A stretch of DNA of 64,000 bases, taken from Oceanisphaera arctica (GTDB lineage: Bacteria; Pseudomonadota; Gammaproteobacteria; Enterobacterales; Aeromonadaceae). How positions within the stretch are numbered: the first letter of the stretch is position 1; each line of letters begins with the position of its first letter. Of this stretch, positions 10,927-20,091 are shown piece after piece. A model generated the notes under the pieces. The model did no database searches. It saw only the letters and a program-made list of their open reading frames with translations, and was not told where the DNA came from. The stretch is taken from positions 124,001-188,000 of the forward strand of contig NZ_MPZM01000001.1 of NCBI RefSeq assembly GCF_002936955.1, given 5' to 3'. The translations under genes were made by a program, and so were the position numbers.

Positions 10927-11287
10927 ATACCAATTTGAATAAACATCCGATCATTTATCAAACCCGAGCTCAGAGGCAACACAGCCGCCTCCACGACACG
11001 CCATAAACTCATCCCTGAGGGCTCGGGAAATGCCGTCCATGGCATTTCACGGTCGTGGTAGTCGATCTCTGTTGCCTCTTCTCAAGCACCGAGTTGTCTG
11101 TAGACGATGTCAACAGGCAACTCCCTGGCATCAGGGAGGATAAAGGGATCTGCTCCGCCGACCCTCCGCGCCAAGGATGGCGCGGCGGAGCCTACATGGA
11201 GGTATTCACGGCGTGTCGGCGGAGCGGGCCCTTTGTCCGACCTTTGCAGAGCAACCAACTAGATCAGTTATTTACTCTGTTTGGTAT
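10927..11287. repeat. composite twin-hairpin repeat element, copy R1
   Basis: A 361-bp element bounded by ATACCAA (10927-10933) and TTGGTAT (11281-11287). It holds two units in inverted orientation. Unit A (10972-11079) has outer arms AGAGGCAAC/GTTGCCTCT, hairpin CTCA-TCCC-TGAG (11008-11019) and hairpin AAATGCC/GGCATTT (11028-11047). Unit B (11142-11234) has outer arms AAAGGG/CCCTTT plus GCTCCGCCGAC/GTCGGCGGAGC, and hairpin CGCGCCA-AGGA-TGGCGCG (11167-11184). The right end touches the trhP stop codon. No convincing protein is encoded; the one short open frame across it is incidental. Confidence 0.8.
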
Positions 11288-12693
11288 CAGGCAGTCAGCG
11301 GCTTTGCAAGAGGCTGGCGGCTGTCCTGCTGAGCGTCCAGGTGGCGCAGCAGTATGCCGAAGTCGGCGTCCACCGACTCGGGAAGAGGCAGACAGACCAC
11401 ATGACCGCTGCCGGGTGCGACCTCGATGGCTTCACCCTTGCGGTTTTTCAGCTGTTCCAGGGTGAAGGTCAGGTTACCTTTGGGCGTCATCAGCTCCAGA
11501 CGATTGCCGACCAGAAACTTGTTCTTCACCGCCACTTCTACCCAGTCGCCGTTGCGGGCAGTGATTTCGCCCACGAACTGCTGACTGGTGGAGACCGAGT
11601 AGCCGGTGTCGTAATTCTGATAGTCGCTGTGGGCGTGACGCTTGAGAAAGCCTTCGGTGTAACCGCGGTGGGCCAGGTTTTCCAGGGTATTCATCAAGGA
11701 GGCGTCGAAGGGGCGTCCGGCCACCGCATCGTCTATGGCCTTGCGATACACCTGAGCGGTGCGGGCTACGTAATAGAACGACTTGGTGCGGCCTTCAATC
11801 TTCAGCGAGTGCACGCCCATTTGAGTCAATCGCTCCACATACTGTACCGCGCGCAGATCCTTGGAATTCATGATGTAGGTGCCGTGCTCGTCTTCATAGG
11901 CGGCCATGTACTCGCCGGGGCGATTGCTTTCTTCCAGCAGTACCGGCTGATCATAAGGGGCACCGGCACCCAGGGTGGGCTCGACCTGTTGCACCAGCTC
12001 TACCGGTTGCACCAGGATGGGCTCCTGCTTGTGCACTATCTGGCCGGCGTCGTCTTCCTTGGCGTCGTGCACCTTGTATTCCCAGCGACAGGCGTTAGTA
12101 CAGGTGCCCTGGTTGGGATCGCGCTTGTTGATGTAGCCAGAGAGCAGGCAGCGGCCGGAATAGGCCATGCACAGGGCGCCGTGTACGAACACTTCCAGCT
12201 CGACGGTGGGGCAGTTGGCGTGAATCTCCTCGATCTCTTCCAGCGACAACTCGCGTGACAGTATCACCCGTTCTATGCCGTAGTCCTGCCAGAATTTGAC
12301 CGAGGCCCAATTGACCGCATTGGCCTGCACCGACAGATGAATGGGCATGTTGGGAAAGTGCTCGCGTACCAGCATGATAAGACCGGGATCGGACATGATC
12401 AGCGCATCCGGACCCATCTCCACTACCGGCTTCATGTCGCGCAGAAAGGTTTTCAGCTTGGCGTTGTGGGGCTGTATGTTGACCACCACATAGAACTTCT
12501 TGCCCATGGCATGGGCCTCGTCGATGCCAATCTTGAGATTTTCGTGATTGAATTCGTTGTTGCGTACCCGCAGCGAATAGCGTGGCTGGCCGGCGTAAAC
12601 CGCATCGGCGCCATAGGCGAAGGCGTAGCGCATATTCTTGAGGGTACCGGCGGGGGAGAGTAATTCGGGTTTGAACGATTCGGTGGTCAACAT
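11287..12693 (-). CDS. trhP: tRNA 5-hydroxyuridine modification protein TrhP (U32 family, YegQ)
   Basis: Members of this U32 peptidase-like family take part in prephenate-dependent hydroxylation of U34 in tRNA; YegQ/TrhP is the E. coli example. The 468-residue product begins with PELLSPAGTLKNMRYAFAYGADAVYAG. It contains the U32 signature region EVFVHGALCMAYSGRCLLSGY and the cysteine pattern GTCTNACRW expected for a metal cluster. The stop codon TGA overlaps the right end of repeat R1. It is convergent with pnp and downstream of gapA on the same strand. Confidence 0.93.
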   Translation of the reverse strand: MLTTESFKPELLSPAGTLKNMRYAFAYGADAVYAGQPRYSLRVRNNEFNHENLKIGIDEAHAMGKKFYVVVNIQPHNAKLKTFLRDMKPVVEMGPDALIMSDPGLIMLVREHFPNMPIHLSVQANAVNWASVKFWQDYGIERVILSRELSLEEIEEIHANCPTVELEVFVHGALCMAYSGRCLLSGYINKRDPNQGTCTNACRWEYKVHDAKEDDAGQIVHKQEPILVQPVELVQQVEPTLGAGAPYDQPVLLEESNRPGEYMAAYEDEHGTYIMNSKDLRAVQYVERLTQMGVHSLKIEGRTKSFYYVARTAQVYRKAIDDAVAGRPFDASLMNTLENLAHRGYTEGFLKRHAHSDYQNYDTGYSVSTSQQFVGEITARNGDWVEVAVKNKFLVGNRLELMTPKGNLTFTLEQLKNRKGEAIEVAPGSGHVVCLPLPESVDADFGILLRHLDAQQDSRQPLAKPLTA

Positions 12694-12786
12694 GGGATCT
12701 CGTCTGATGTCAGGTCAGAGGGCCACCATCTGATGGCGGCCGGAAGACGATATTTTACTCCACCAGGCCACCAGTTTCGAGCAAAG

Positions 12787-12818
12787 ACAAACAACCGGGC
12801 CCAGGCCCGGTTGTTTGT
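12787..12818 (-). terminator. terminator downstream of gapA
   Basis: A perfect 14-bp stem ACAAACAACCGGGC/GCCCGGTTGTTTGT with loop CCAG. Read on the minus strand it lies just after gapA and before trhP. Confidence 0.75.
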
Positions 12819-12855
12819 GGTAACAGCTACTGCTGCCGAATGTTGCTGTCGATTG

Positions 12856-13860
<1,005 letters not shown>

Positions 13861-14117
13861 TTAGAAGATTAAAAGTGATGAGGTTAAAACTTTATGGTTG
13901 TAAAGTTACCAAAAAACAATGAATCGTCAATGAGTAACTGGTGTTTTACTGTAACTAATTACGTATTTCTGAAATTTTATTTCTTTTTGTAGTTATTTTT
14001 CTATCTTTAAGTCAAGGCAACAGCTTAAAGTCAGGATGACCGTTGGCGTATTGCCATCAGTCATCTTTAACGGAGAGTCGGGTGGATGCAGTCAGCTGCG
14101 ACGATAAGACCCGGTTT

Positions 14118-14666
14118 TCAGCTGATGGTGTCGACCTCTTGCTGCATCTGCCGTTGCTGAGTATTGTCGAAGCGGGTATAGGTGTCGATGCGTTCCATAT
14201 TCAACAGGGCCGAGTGACCCAGGCTGCTCAGCACTCGGCTCCAGATCCAGACGTCTCTGTAACGCCGCTCACGAGTATAAAGTGTCAGCAGGTTGGCGAT
14301 AATCGGTATCTATGGTGACTTCGGGCTCATAAAGACTCAGTGCACGGTGCAGAGCCTGCATCGCAGCGGTGCTGTCACGAATAATGAGCAATTCCGCCAG
14401 GGCCTTCTGCAAATTGGGTTGCTGCATCTCCGGTTTGTCGGCAAGTGCGATGAAGCGGGCTTTGGTCTGCCTGTCTCCCCTGTGTTGCCAGTGTCAGAGC
14501 AGCAGATAAGGATAATCGGAGCTTAGAGTCTGCGGTTCCAGCTGTCTTCATGAAGATCGGTACAGAATTGTGGTGTTGTTTCTCAGATGGTTTGGATGCG
14601 ATCTTGCTCACAAGCTGCCAAAAAGAGCGGTGCCGTGAGTATCAAAAAAGCAGATTTAGTATTCAT
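14118..14666 (-). pseudogene. decayed lipoprotein gene
   Basis: Reading the minus strand from ATG at 14666 gives MNTKSAFLILTAPLFLAAC, a clean lipoprotein signal with lipobox LAAC. The frame then stops after EQDRIQTI. Coherent sequence continues in other frames: SKIASKPSEKQHHNSVPIFMK (14611 downward), then RQTKARFIALADKPEMQQ through ALSLYEPEVTIDTDYR. Finally TRERRYRDVWIWSRVLSS leads to a stop at 14118-14120. At least three frame changes are needed, so the gene is broken unless sequencing errors are frequent here. Family not recognised. The gapA upstream region 13846-14117 has no gene. Confidence 0.6.
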
Positions 14667-14809
14667 TTGAATGCCTGGCGGCCTGTCCTTAGTCTGGTAA
14701 TCATACCCCCTATCCACTAAAATGGGCGTACTTAAATAGAGCTGATGCGGCATGGTTTTTGCCCGCTTCAATACTAATGACAGTTACCTGAAATAAAAGG
14801 ATTCGGTTG

Positions 14810-16240
14810 ATGACCCACGAGAGTTACCTTTCCGCCTGGCAGCAAAGCCAGGAGCTGGCAGAGTCCATGCAGCCCCTGATCGGCAAACTGTATCGCAACC
14901 AGGGGGTGGAAATTTGCGTCCATGCGCGTCCCCTGCTGAATGCCTCTACCATTGAGATTATCAAGGCTCATCGTGTGGTAAGTCGCCACGAAGGGAAGGC
15001 CCTGTTGGTCAGCCAGAGCTACCCGGTGCTGAAGGCACTGAGCGAGCTGGATCTGGCTCCGGCCAGCATCGACCTGGGTAAACTGGCCGTCAGTTACTGG
15101 CAAGATCACCAGGACGAATCCGGCCTGGCCGATTTTCTGCGCAGTGAGCTGGCCTCTGCCCTGAACACCGATCATGACAACAAGCCGACCGATGTGGTGT
15201 TGTACGGCTTCGGTCGTATCGGTCGACTGCTGGCGCGTTTGCTGATCGAGCGCTCCGGTGGCAATCACGGTCTGCGTCTGCGTGGCATAGTGGTACGTGG
15301 CTCGGTTGACGATCTGGAAAAACGCGCCAGCCTGCTGCGTCGTGATTCCGTGCATGGCCCTTTCAACGGCTCCATCGAAGTCGACGCCGAAAACCACGCC
15401 ATTATCGCCAACGGCACCTATATCCAGGTGATTTACGCCAACAGCCCGGAAGAAATCGATTATACCCAGTACGGTATCGACGATGCGTTGATCGTTGATA
15501 ACACCGGTATCTGGCGCGATGAAGCCGGCCTGGGCCTGCACCTCAAGGCCAAGGGCGCCGCCAAGGTGCTGCTGACCGCGCCGGGCAAGGGCGACATCAA
15601 GAACATCGTATTCGGTGTCAACGACAACATGATTCTGCCGGAAGACCGTATCATGTCGGCGGCCTCCTGTACCACCAACGCCATTACCCCGGTGCTGAAG
15701 GCGGTGAACGACGCCTACGGTGTGAAGAATGGTCACGTGGAGACCGTGCACTCCTACACCAACGACCAGAACCTGATCGATAACTTTCACAAGGGCGATC
15801 GTCGTGGCCGCAGTGCCGCACTGAACATGGTGCTGACCAGCACCGGCGCCGCCTCTGCCGTGGCCAAGGCGCTGCCGGAGCTCAAAGGCAAGCTCACCGG
15901 CAACGCCATTCGGGTTCCAACGCCGAACGTCTCCATGGCGGTGATCAACCTGAATCTGGACAAGCCCACTACCGCCGACGAGCTGAACGAGTATCTGCTC
16001 AAGGTGTCACTGGACTCACCGTTGCACAACCAGATTGATTTCAGCACCAGCAGCGAGCTGGTGTCCACCGATATGGTTGGCTCTCGTTTCTCCGGTATCG
16101 TCGACTCCCTGGCCACCATCGCCGAAGGCGACCGGGCCGTACTCTATGTCTGGTATGACAACGAGTTCGGTTACAGCTGTCAGGTTGTGCGCGTGATGCA
16201 GAAAATGGCCGGTATCGAGCTGATGGACCTGCCCGCCTGA
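14810..16240 (+). CDS. long-form glyceraldehyde-3-phosphate dehydrogenase
   Basis: A second GAPDH-family enzyme of 476 residues, distinct from gapA nearby. About 125 extra N-terminal residues (MTHESYLSAWQQSQELAESM onward) precede the Rossmann motif [15 protein letters not shown]. The catalytic site SAASCTTNAITPV (Cys287) and C-terminal WYDNEFGYSCQVVRVM are intact, so it should be active. Long GAPDH paralogs of this kind occur in Pseudomonas, Vibrio and Shewanella and may favour gluconeogenesis; that role is inference. ATG 14810 was preferred to the TTG directly before it. Confidence 0.9.
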   Translation: MTHESYLSAWQQSQELAESMQPLIGKLYRNQGVEICVHARPLLNASTIEIIKAHRVVSRHEGKALLVSQSYPVLKALSELDLAPASIDLGKLAVSYWQDHQDESGLADFLRSELASALNTDHDNKPTDVVLYGFGRIGRLLARLLIERSGGNHGLRLRGIVVRGSVDDLEKRASLLRRDSVHGPFNGSIEVDAENHAIIANGTYIQVIYANSPEEIDYTQYGIDDALIVDNTGIWRDEAGLGLHLKAKGAAKVLLTAPGKGDIKNIVFGVNDNMILPEDRIMSAASCTTNAITPVLKAVNDAYGVKNGHVETVHSYTNDQNLIDNFHKGDRRGRSAALNMVLTSTGAASAVAKALPELKGKLTGNAIRVPTPNVSMAVINLNLDKPTTADELNEYLLKVSLDSPLHNQIDFSTSSELVSTDMVGSRFSGIVDSLATIAEGDRAVLYVWYDNEFGYSCQVVRVMQKMAGIELMDLPA

Positions 16241-16297
16241 GGGCGGATACAGATTGATACAGGCAACGATACAGGCAAATAATGCCGTAGCAGTTGG

Positions 16298-16330
16298 AAG
16301 GGGCGGCCATGGGCTGCCCCTTTTGTTTTC
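16298..16330 (+). terminator. intrinsic terminator after the long GAPDH gene
   Basis: AAGGGGC (16298-16304) pairs with GCCCCTT (16316-16322), with an inner GGCC/GGGC extension, followed by TTTTGTTTT. Confidence 0.8.
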
Positions 16331-16369
16331 GTGGCGATAATATCCATACCGCCCAGAGGAGAAAGTGTT

Positions 16370-16648
16370 ATGTCATCTTTTCAGCAAGCGATCAAAAATA
16401 TGCCCGAAGAGGTTTATCAGAAGCTGAGGACTGCGGTCGAACTCGGCAAGTGGCCGGACGGCTCTGTGCTGACCCCCGAGCAGAAGGAAAGCAGCATGCA
16501 GGCGGTGATGCTCTGGCAGGCGATGCACAACGACAATCCCGAGCACATGACCATCGGCAAGGGGGGTGAGCTGGTGATGAAGAGCAAGTCGGAGCTGCGC
16601 CGCCAGTTCCGCGATGAAGCCGAGATCACCCGCCAGAAACTGAACTAA
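16370..16648 (+). CDS. yeaC: YeaC family protein (DUF1315)
   Basis: A 92-residue protein of unknown function. It closely follows E. coli YeaC: MPEEVYQKLRTAVELGKWPDG, LTPEQKESSMQAVMLWQAMHN and HMTIGKGGELVMKSKSELR. The ATG at 16370 has AGAGGAGA just upstream; an in-frame ATG at 16331 lies too close to the preceding terminator. In E. coli yeaC is also near gapA, so the neighbourhood is conserved. Confidence 0.9.
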   Translation: MSSFQQAIKNMPEEVYQKLRTAVELGKWPDGSVLTPEQKESSMQAVMLWQAMHNDNPEHMTIGKGGELVMKSKSELRRQFRDEAEITRQKLN

Positions 16649-16743
16649 GCCCGTATGAAGCTTTAAGCGGTCAGCTGTTAGCCGTATGTGGCGGAGCCTG
16701 TTGCTGATGTGTTGTGCCAGAAGAAGATGCCCCGTCTGTAAAA

Positions 16744-16808
16744 TGGATTCCGGCTCGTGGGCCGGAATGACGGCATCATTCGTCACTCCGGGCTTGACCC
16801 GGAGTCCA
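16744..16808. repeat. pair of REP-like palindromes
   Basis: Hairpin 1 is ATTCCGGC/GCCGGAAT (16747-16754 with 16761-16768), flanked by TGG and GACG. Hairpin 2 is ACTCCGGG/CCCGGAGT (16785-16792 with 16798-16805), flanked by CGTC and CCA. The two are inverted relative to each other, as in bacterial interspersed mosaic elements. Palindromes of the TGGATTCC...GGAATGACG type are scattered in many proteobacterial genomes. Confidence 0.65.
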
Positions 16809-16851
16809 TAACGGTTGCACCGTGCAATCCCCAATCCCTTTGAAATTTTTC

Positions 16852-16928
16852 TTGTACAAGCTTGATCTTGTTGTACAACCAGGTCTATCTTGTAATACAT
16901 AGTTGTACAAGAGGAAGAAGCATGTACA
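16852..16928 (+). promoter_or_regulatory. operator/promoter with four TGTACA sites
   Basis: TGTACA occurs at 16853, 16872, 16904 and 16923. The first and second, and the third and fourth, are each 19 bp apart start to start (TGTACA-N13-TGTACA). Three sit in TTGTACAA palindromes. The first pair lies around a possible -35 (TTGTAC 16871-16876), with TAATAC (16893-16898) as a possible -10. The second pair covers the expected transcription start and the ATG. Similar sites are reported for LitR/CarH-type MerR regulators, and a MerR gene is the second gene of this operon. Confidence 0.6.
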
Positions 16929-17875
16929 AGTTTGATCCCAAGGTGATACGTGTCGGCATCAGCGGTTGCCTGACCGGACAACCGGTACGTTTTGACGGTG
17001 GCCACAAGCGTTCCGATTTCTGTACCGAAGAGCTGGCCGGCTTCGTGGAGTTTGTGCCCCTGTGTCCGGAGATAGCCATCGGTTTGGGCACACCCCGACC
17101 CAGCATTCGGCTGATCAATCAGGGCGGCGAGATACTGGCGCAGACGGCGAAGGGCGAAGACGTCACCGCTGCCTTGCGCGATTACGGCCAGAAGATGGCG
17201 GCGCAGTTTGATGGGCTCAGTGGCTATATCCTCTGTGCCAAATCGCCCAGCTGCGGTATGGAACGGGTGCGGGTTTACCATGACAGTGGTAAGGGCAATG
17301 CCAAGGAAGGTACCGGAATCTATGCCGCCGAGCTGATGCGGGCACAGCCTTTACTGCCGCTGGAAGAAGACGGTCGGCTCAACGATGCGGCGCTGCGGGA
17401 AAACTTCGTGACCCGGGTTTTTGCCCTGCATGACTGGCAGTGCCTGCGCCACGAGGGGATAACCGCCGCCCGGCTCATCGCATTCCACAGTCGTTATAAA
17501 TATCTGCTGATGGCGCATCATCGCGACAGCTATCAGCGTCTTGGCAAGCTGCTGTCCGACTTGTCCGTCGATCTCGAGCACAAGGCGAATGCCTATATCG
17601 AAGGCATGATGCAGGCACTGAGCAATAACGTCAGCCGCACCAGCCACACCAATGTGCTGCAACATCTGCAGGGCTATTTCAAGCAGGAGCTCAGTTCCCG
17701 CCAGCGCCAGGAGCTGGCCCGCACTATTCACCAATACCGGGAAGGCATATTGCCCTTGCTGGCGCCCATTACCCTGCTGCGCCATTACTTGGCTGAGTAC
17801 CCCAACGACTATCTGCACCAGCAGGTGTATCTGAATCCTCATCCGGAGGCATTGCGACTGCGCTATGGCATCTGA
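16922..17875 (+). CDS. DUF523/DUF1722 protein (YbgA-like fusion)
   Basis: A 317-residue two-domain protein. The N-terminal DUF523 half has GISGCLTGQPVRFDGGHK and the Cys-containing FVPLCPE and AKSPSCGM motifs. The C-terminal DUF1722 half includes FHSRYKYLLMAH. The biochemical role is not established; such proteins are repeatedly found beside photolyase genes (E. coli ybgA-phr). ATG 16922 follows GAGGAAG, whereas a longer frame from 16862 would run through the operator. First gene of the photolyase operon. Confidence 0.88.
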   Translation: MYKFDPKVIRVGISGCLTGQPVRFDGGHKRSDFCTEELAGFVEFVPLCPEIAIGLGTPRPSIRLINQGGEILAQTAKGEDVTAALRDYGQKMAAQFDGLSGYILCAKSPSCGMERVRVYHDSGKGNAKEGTGIYAAELMRAQPLLPLEEDGRLNDAALRENFVTRVFALHDWQCLRHEGITAARLIAFHSRYKYLLMAHHRDSYQRLGKLLSDLSVDLEHKANAYIEGMMQALSNNVSRTSHTNVLQHLQGYFKQELSSRQRQELARTIHQYREGILPLLAPITLLRHYLAEYPNDYLHQQVYLNPHPEALRLRYGI

Positions 17876-18710
17876 ACCGCTGTACCCGATTCGGGACGTT
17901 TCCCGACTGACCGGTATCAACCCAGTCACCCTGCGCGCCTGGCAGCGTCGGTACGGGCTGTTGAAGCCGGCCCGTACCGAGAAAGGTCACCGTTTGTACT
18001 CCGACGATGATATCGCGCTGATCCGCCAGATACTGCATTGGGTGGATCAGGGGGTCAGTATCGGTCAGGTAAAAGGCCTGTTGGCCGAGCCCACCCCAGT
18101 GGCCAGTGGCTCCAACTGGGAGCAGGCGCGGGAACGACTGATGACGGCCGCGCAGCAACTCAATCTTGGCCGTTTGGAAGCCGAACTGCTGGAGCTGACC
18201 AGTCTCTATCCGGCCGAGCTGGTGTTACGCCGGGTAGTAGAGCCCTGGCTGCTGGCGCTGGCGCGTCTGCAGCGGCCCGATGCGCAACTTATAGAACAAA
18301 GTGCCCTGGCCTTGCTGAAGCGGCTGTTGCATCAGCTGTTGACCATCAAAACCGGGCCTGTGATAGCGGTAGCCAGAGTGGGCCAGGTGAGAGATCAACA
18401 GGCGGTGTTGACCCAGTTTGAATTGCAGGGACTGGAGTGCCGCAGCCTGGATCTGGGGGTGCTTGACCCGCTGACGTTACCGCTGGCGGAGGGAAGGCTC
18501 AAATTTGACGCCCTGGTGGTGATACTGGGGCCGGGCCTGAGTCAGAGCTGGTTCAACGACATGGACTCTGTCTTTCCGCAGCACTGCTTTTTTACCGGTG
18601 AACTGGGCACCCTCTATCGGCAGCAAGGCTGGCTGAACAGGCCCTTTGCCGTCACGGTCAGCGAGATTGCGAGGAATCATGATGCGTCATTTAGTCTGGT
18701 TCAGAACTGA
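17865..18710 (+). CDS. MerR-family transcriptional regulator (LitR/CarH-like, no cobalamin motif)
   Basis: A 281-residue regulator. The N-terminal MerR winged helix (YPIRDVSRLTGINPVTLRAWQRRYGLLKPARTEKG, about 7-75) is followed by a helical bundle and a B12-binding-like fold. The Asp-x-His-x-x-Gly cobalamin ligand motif is not visible in the C-terminal half, so it resembles the cobalamin-independent (class II) LitR type. It overlaps the preceding gene by 11 nt and phrB downstream. It is the best candidate to bind the TGTACA sites upstream; light response is inference. Confidence 0.8.
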   Translation: MASEPLYPIRDVSRLTGINPVTLRAWQRRYGLLKPARTEKGHRLYSDDDIALIRQILHWVDQGVSIGQVKGLLAEPTPVASGSNWEQARERLMTAAQQLNLGRLEAELLELTSLYPAELVLRRVVEPWLLALARLQRPDAQLIEQSALALLKRLLHQLLTIKTGPVIAVARVGQVRDQQAVLTQFELQGLECRSLDLGVLDPLTLPLAEGRLKFDALVVILGPGLSQSWFNDMDSVFPQHCFFTGELGTLYRQQGWLNRPFAVTVSEIARNHDASFSLVQN

Positions 18711-20091
18711 TTTGCGGGTGGCGGATAATCCCGCCCTGTATGAAGCCGCCGCCGACGGTGCCGAGGTGGAGGCGGTGTATATCGACTGCCCGGGCCAGTG
18801 GCGTTGCCATGGAAATTCCTCCATACAGCGTGACTTTATGTCCCGGAATCTTCAGGTGCTGAACGAACAGCTGGCGCAGCTGGGCATACCGCTGACGGTG
18901 CTGACAGTCGACACCTTTGCCGAGGTACCCGCGGTGCTGGCGTCATGGCTGACAACACACACATTCGATGCGCTTTATGCCAACCGGGAACTCGGCATCG
19001 ACGAACGCAGGCGTGACAAGGCGGTGCAGCAGACACTGCTCGTCCCCTGTCGGGTATATAACGGTGACTGCGTTGTCGATCACGGCAGCCTGACCACCCG
19101 TAGCGGCGACATGTACAAGGTGTTTACCCCCTTCGCCAAAAGCTGGCTGGCCAGCCTGCGCGCCAGCGGTTACCGGTTGTTACCGGTGCCGGAGGCGCTG
19201 GGAGAGCCGCTGTCTTGCGAGCCCCTGAGTCTGAGTGGCGAACGAGTGTCGAGTGAGGCCTGGTCGGCGGGAGAGGCAGCCGCCGCCCAACGACTGACGC
19301 AATTCTGCCGGTTGTCGCTGCGGGATTATGGGGAGCTGCGGGATTTTCCGGCCGAGGACGGCACCAGCAGCCTGTCGCCTTATCTGGCGCTTGGCATTCT
19401 GTCTCCCAATCAGTGTCTGGCGGCCATCGAGGCCGAGCTGGAACAACTGCCGTTCAGCCGGGGCGAGCCGGGCTTTGTCTGGCTCAATGAGCTCATCTGG
19501 CGGGAATTCTATCGCCATCTGCTGGTGGCCTTTCCGCGGTTGTCGATGGAACGGGCTTTCAAGCCGGAAACCGAGGCATTGCAGTGGAGCCAGGACGACG
19601 AAGGATTCCGGGCCTGGCGGGAGGGGCAGACCGGCTATCCTATCGTGGATGCGGCCATGCGCTGCCTGAAGCAGACCGGCTGGATGCATAATCGGCTGCG
19701 GATGATAGTGGCCAGCTTTCTGACCAAGGATCTGCATATCGACTGGCGCCGGGGCGAAGCCTGGTTCATGTCGCGCCTGATCGATGGCGAGCTGGCGGCC
19801 AACAACGGCGGCTGGCAATGGGCCGCCGGCACCGGCGCCGATGCGGCGCCCTATTTTCGGGTATTCAACCCCACTACCCAGGGGGAGCGTTTCGATGCGG
19901 ATGGCGACTTCATTCGTCGCTGGCTGCCGGAGCTGGCCGAGGTGCCGACCAGGGTGATCCATGCTCCTCACGACTGGCTGGATAATCATGTTCCGGGTCA
20001 TGGCTATCCCAAACCCATAGTGGATCATAAGCGCGCTCGGCTTCATGCCATCGCCATGTTCGATGCCCTCAAAGACCGGGAGGCGGTATGA
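18682..20091 (+). CDS. phrB: deoxyribodipyrimidine photolyase (class I CPD photolyase)
   Basis: This enzyme repairs cyclobutane pyrimidine dimers using blue light, FAD and an antenna chromophore. The product (469 aa) has the N-terminal photolyase fold (HLVWFRTDLRVADNPAL). The FAD-binding C-terminal domain has WLNELIWREFYRHLL, GYPIVDAAMRCLKQTGWMHNRLRM, NNGGWQWAAGTGADAAPYFRVFNP and the expected tryptophans. GAGG at 18671-18674 favours ATG 18682 over the adjacent ATG 18679. It overlaps the regulator gene upstream and the SnoaL-like gene downstream. Confidence 0.95.
   Translation: MRHLVWFRTDLRVADNPALYEAAADGAEVEAVYIDCPGQWRCHGNSSIQRDFMSRNLQVLNEQLAQLGIPLTVLTVDTFAEVPAVLASWLTTHTFDALYANRELGIDERRRDKAVQQTLLVPCRVYNGDCVVDHGSLTTRSGDMYKVFTPFAKSWLASLRASGYRLLPVPEALGEPLSCEPLSLSGERVSSEAWSAGEAAAAQRLTQFCRLSLRDYGELRDFPAEDGTSSLSPYLALGILSPNQCLAAIEAELEQLPFSRGEPGFVWLNELIWREFYRHLLVAFPRLSMERAFKPETEALQWSQDDEGFRAWREGQTGYPIVDAAMRCLKQTGWMHNRLRMIVASFLTKDLHIDWRRGEAWFMSRLIDGELAANNGGWQWAAGTGADAAPYFRVFNPTTQGERFDADGDFIRRWLPELAEVPTRVIHAPHDWLDNHVPGHGYPKPIVDHKRARLHAIAMFDALKDREAV

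Noticed and set aside
10927-11287. Protein-coding IS element
   Set aside because: The composite repeats have short inverted ends but no transposase frame in any copy.
11055-11465. Open frame running through repeat R1 into trhP
   Set aside because: It is composed of repeat sequence and antisense trhP, with no ribosome site or family match.
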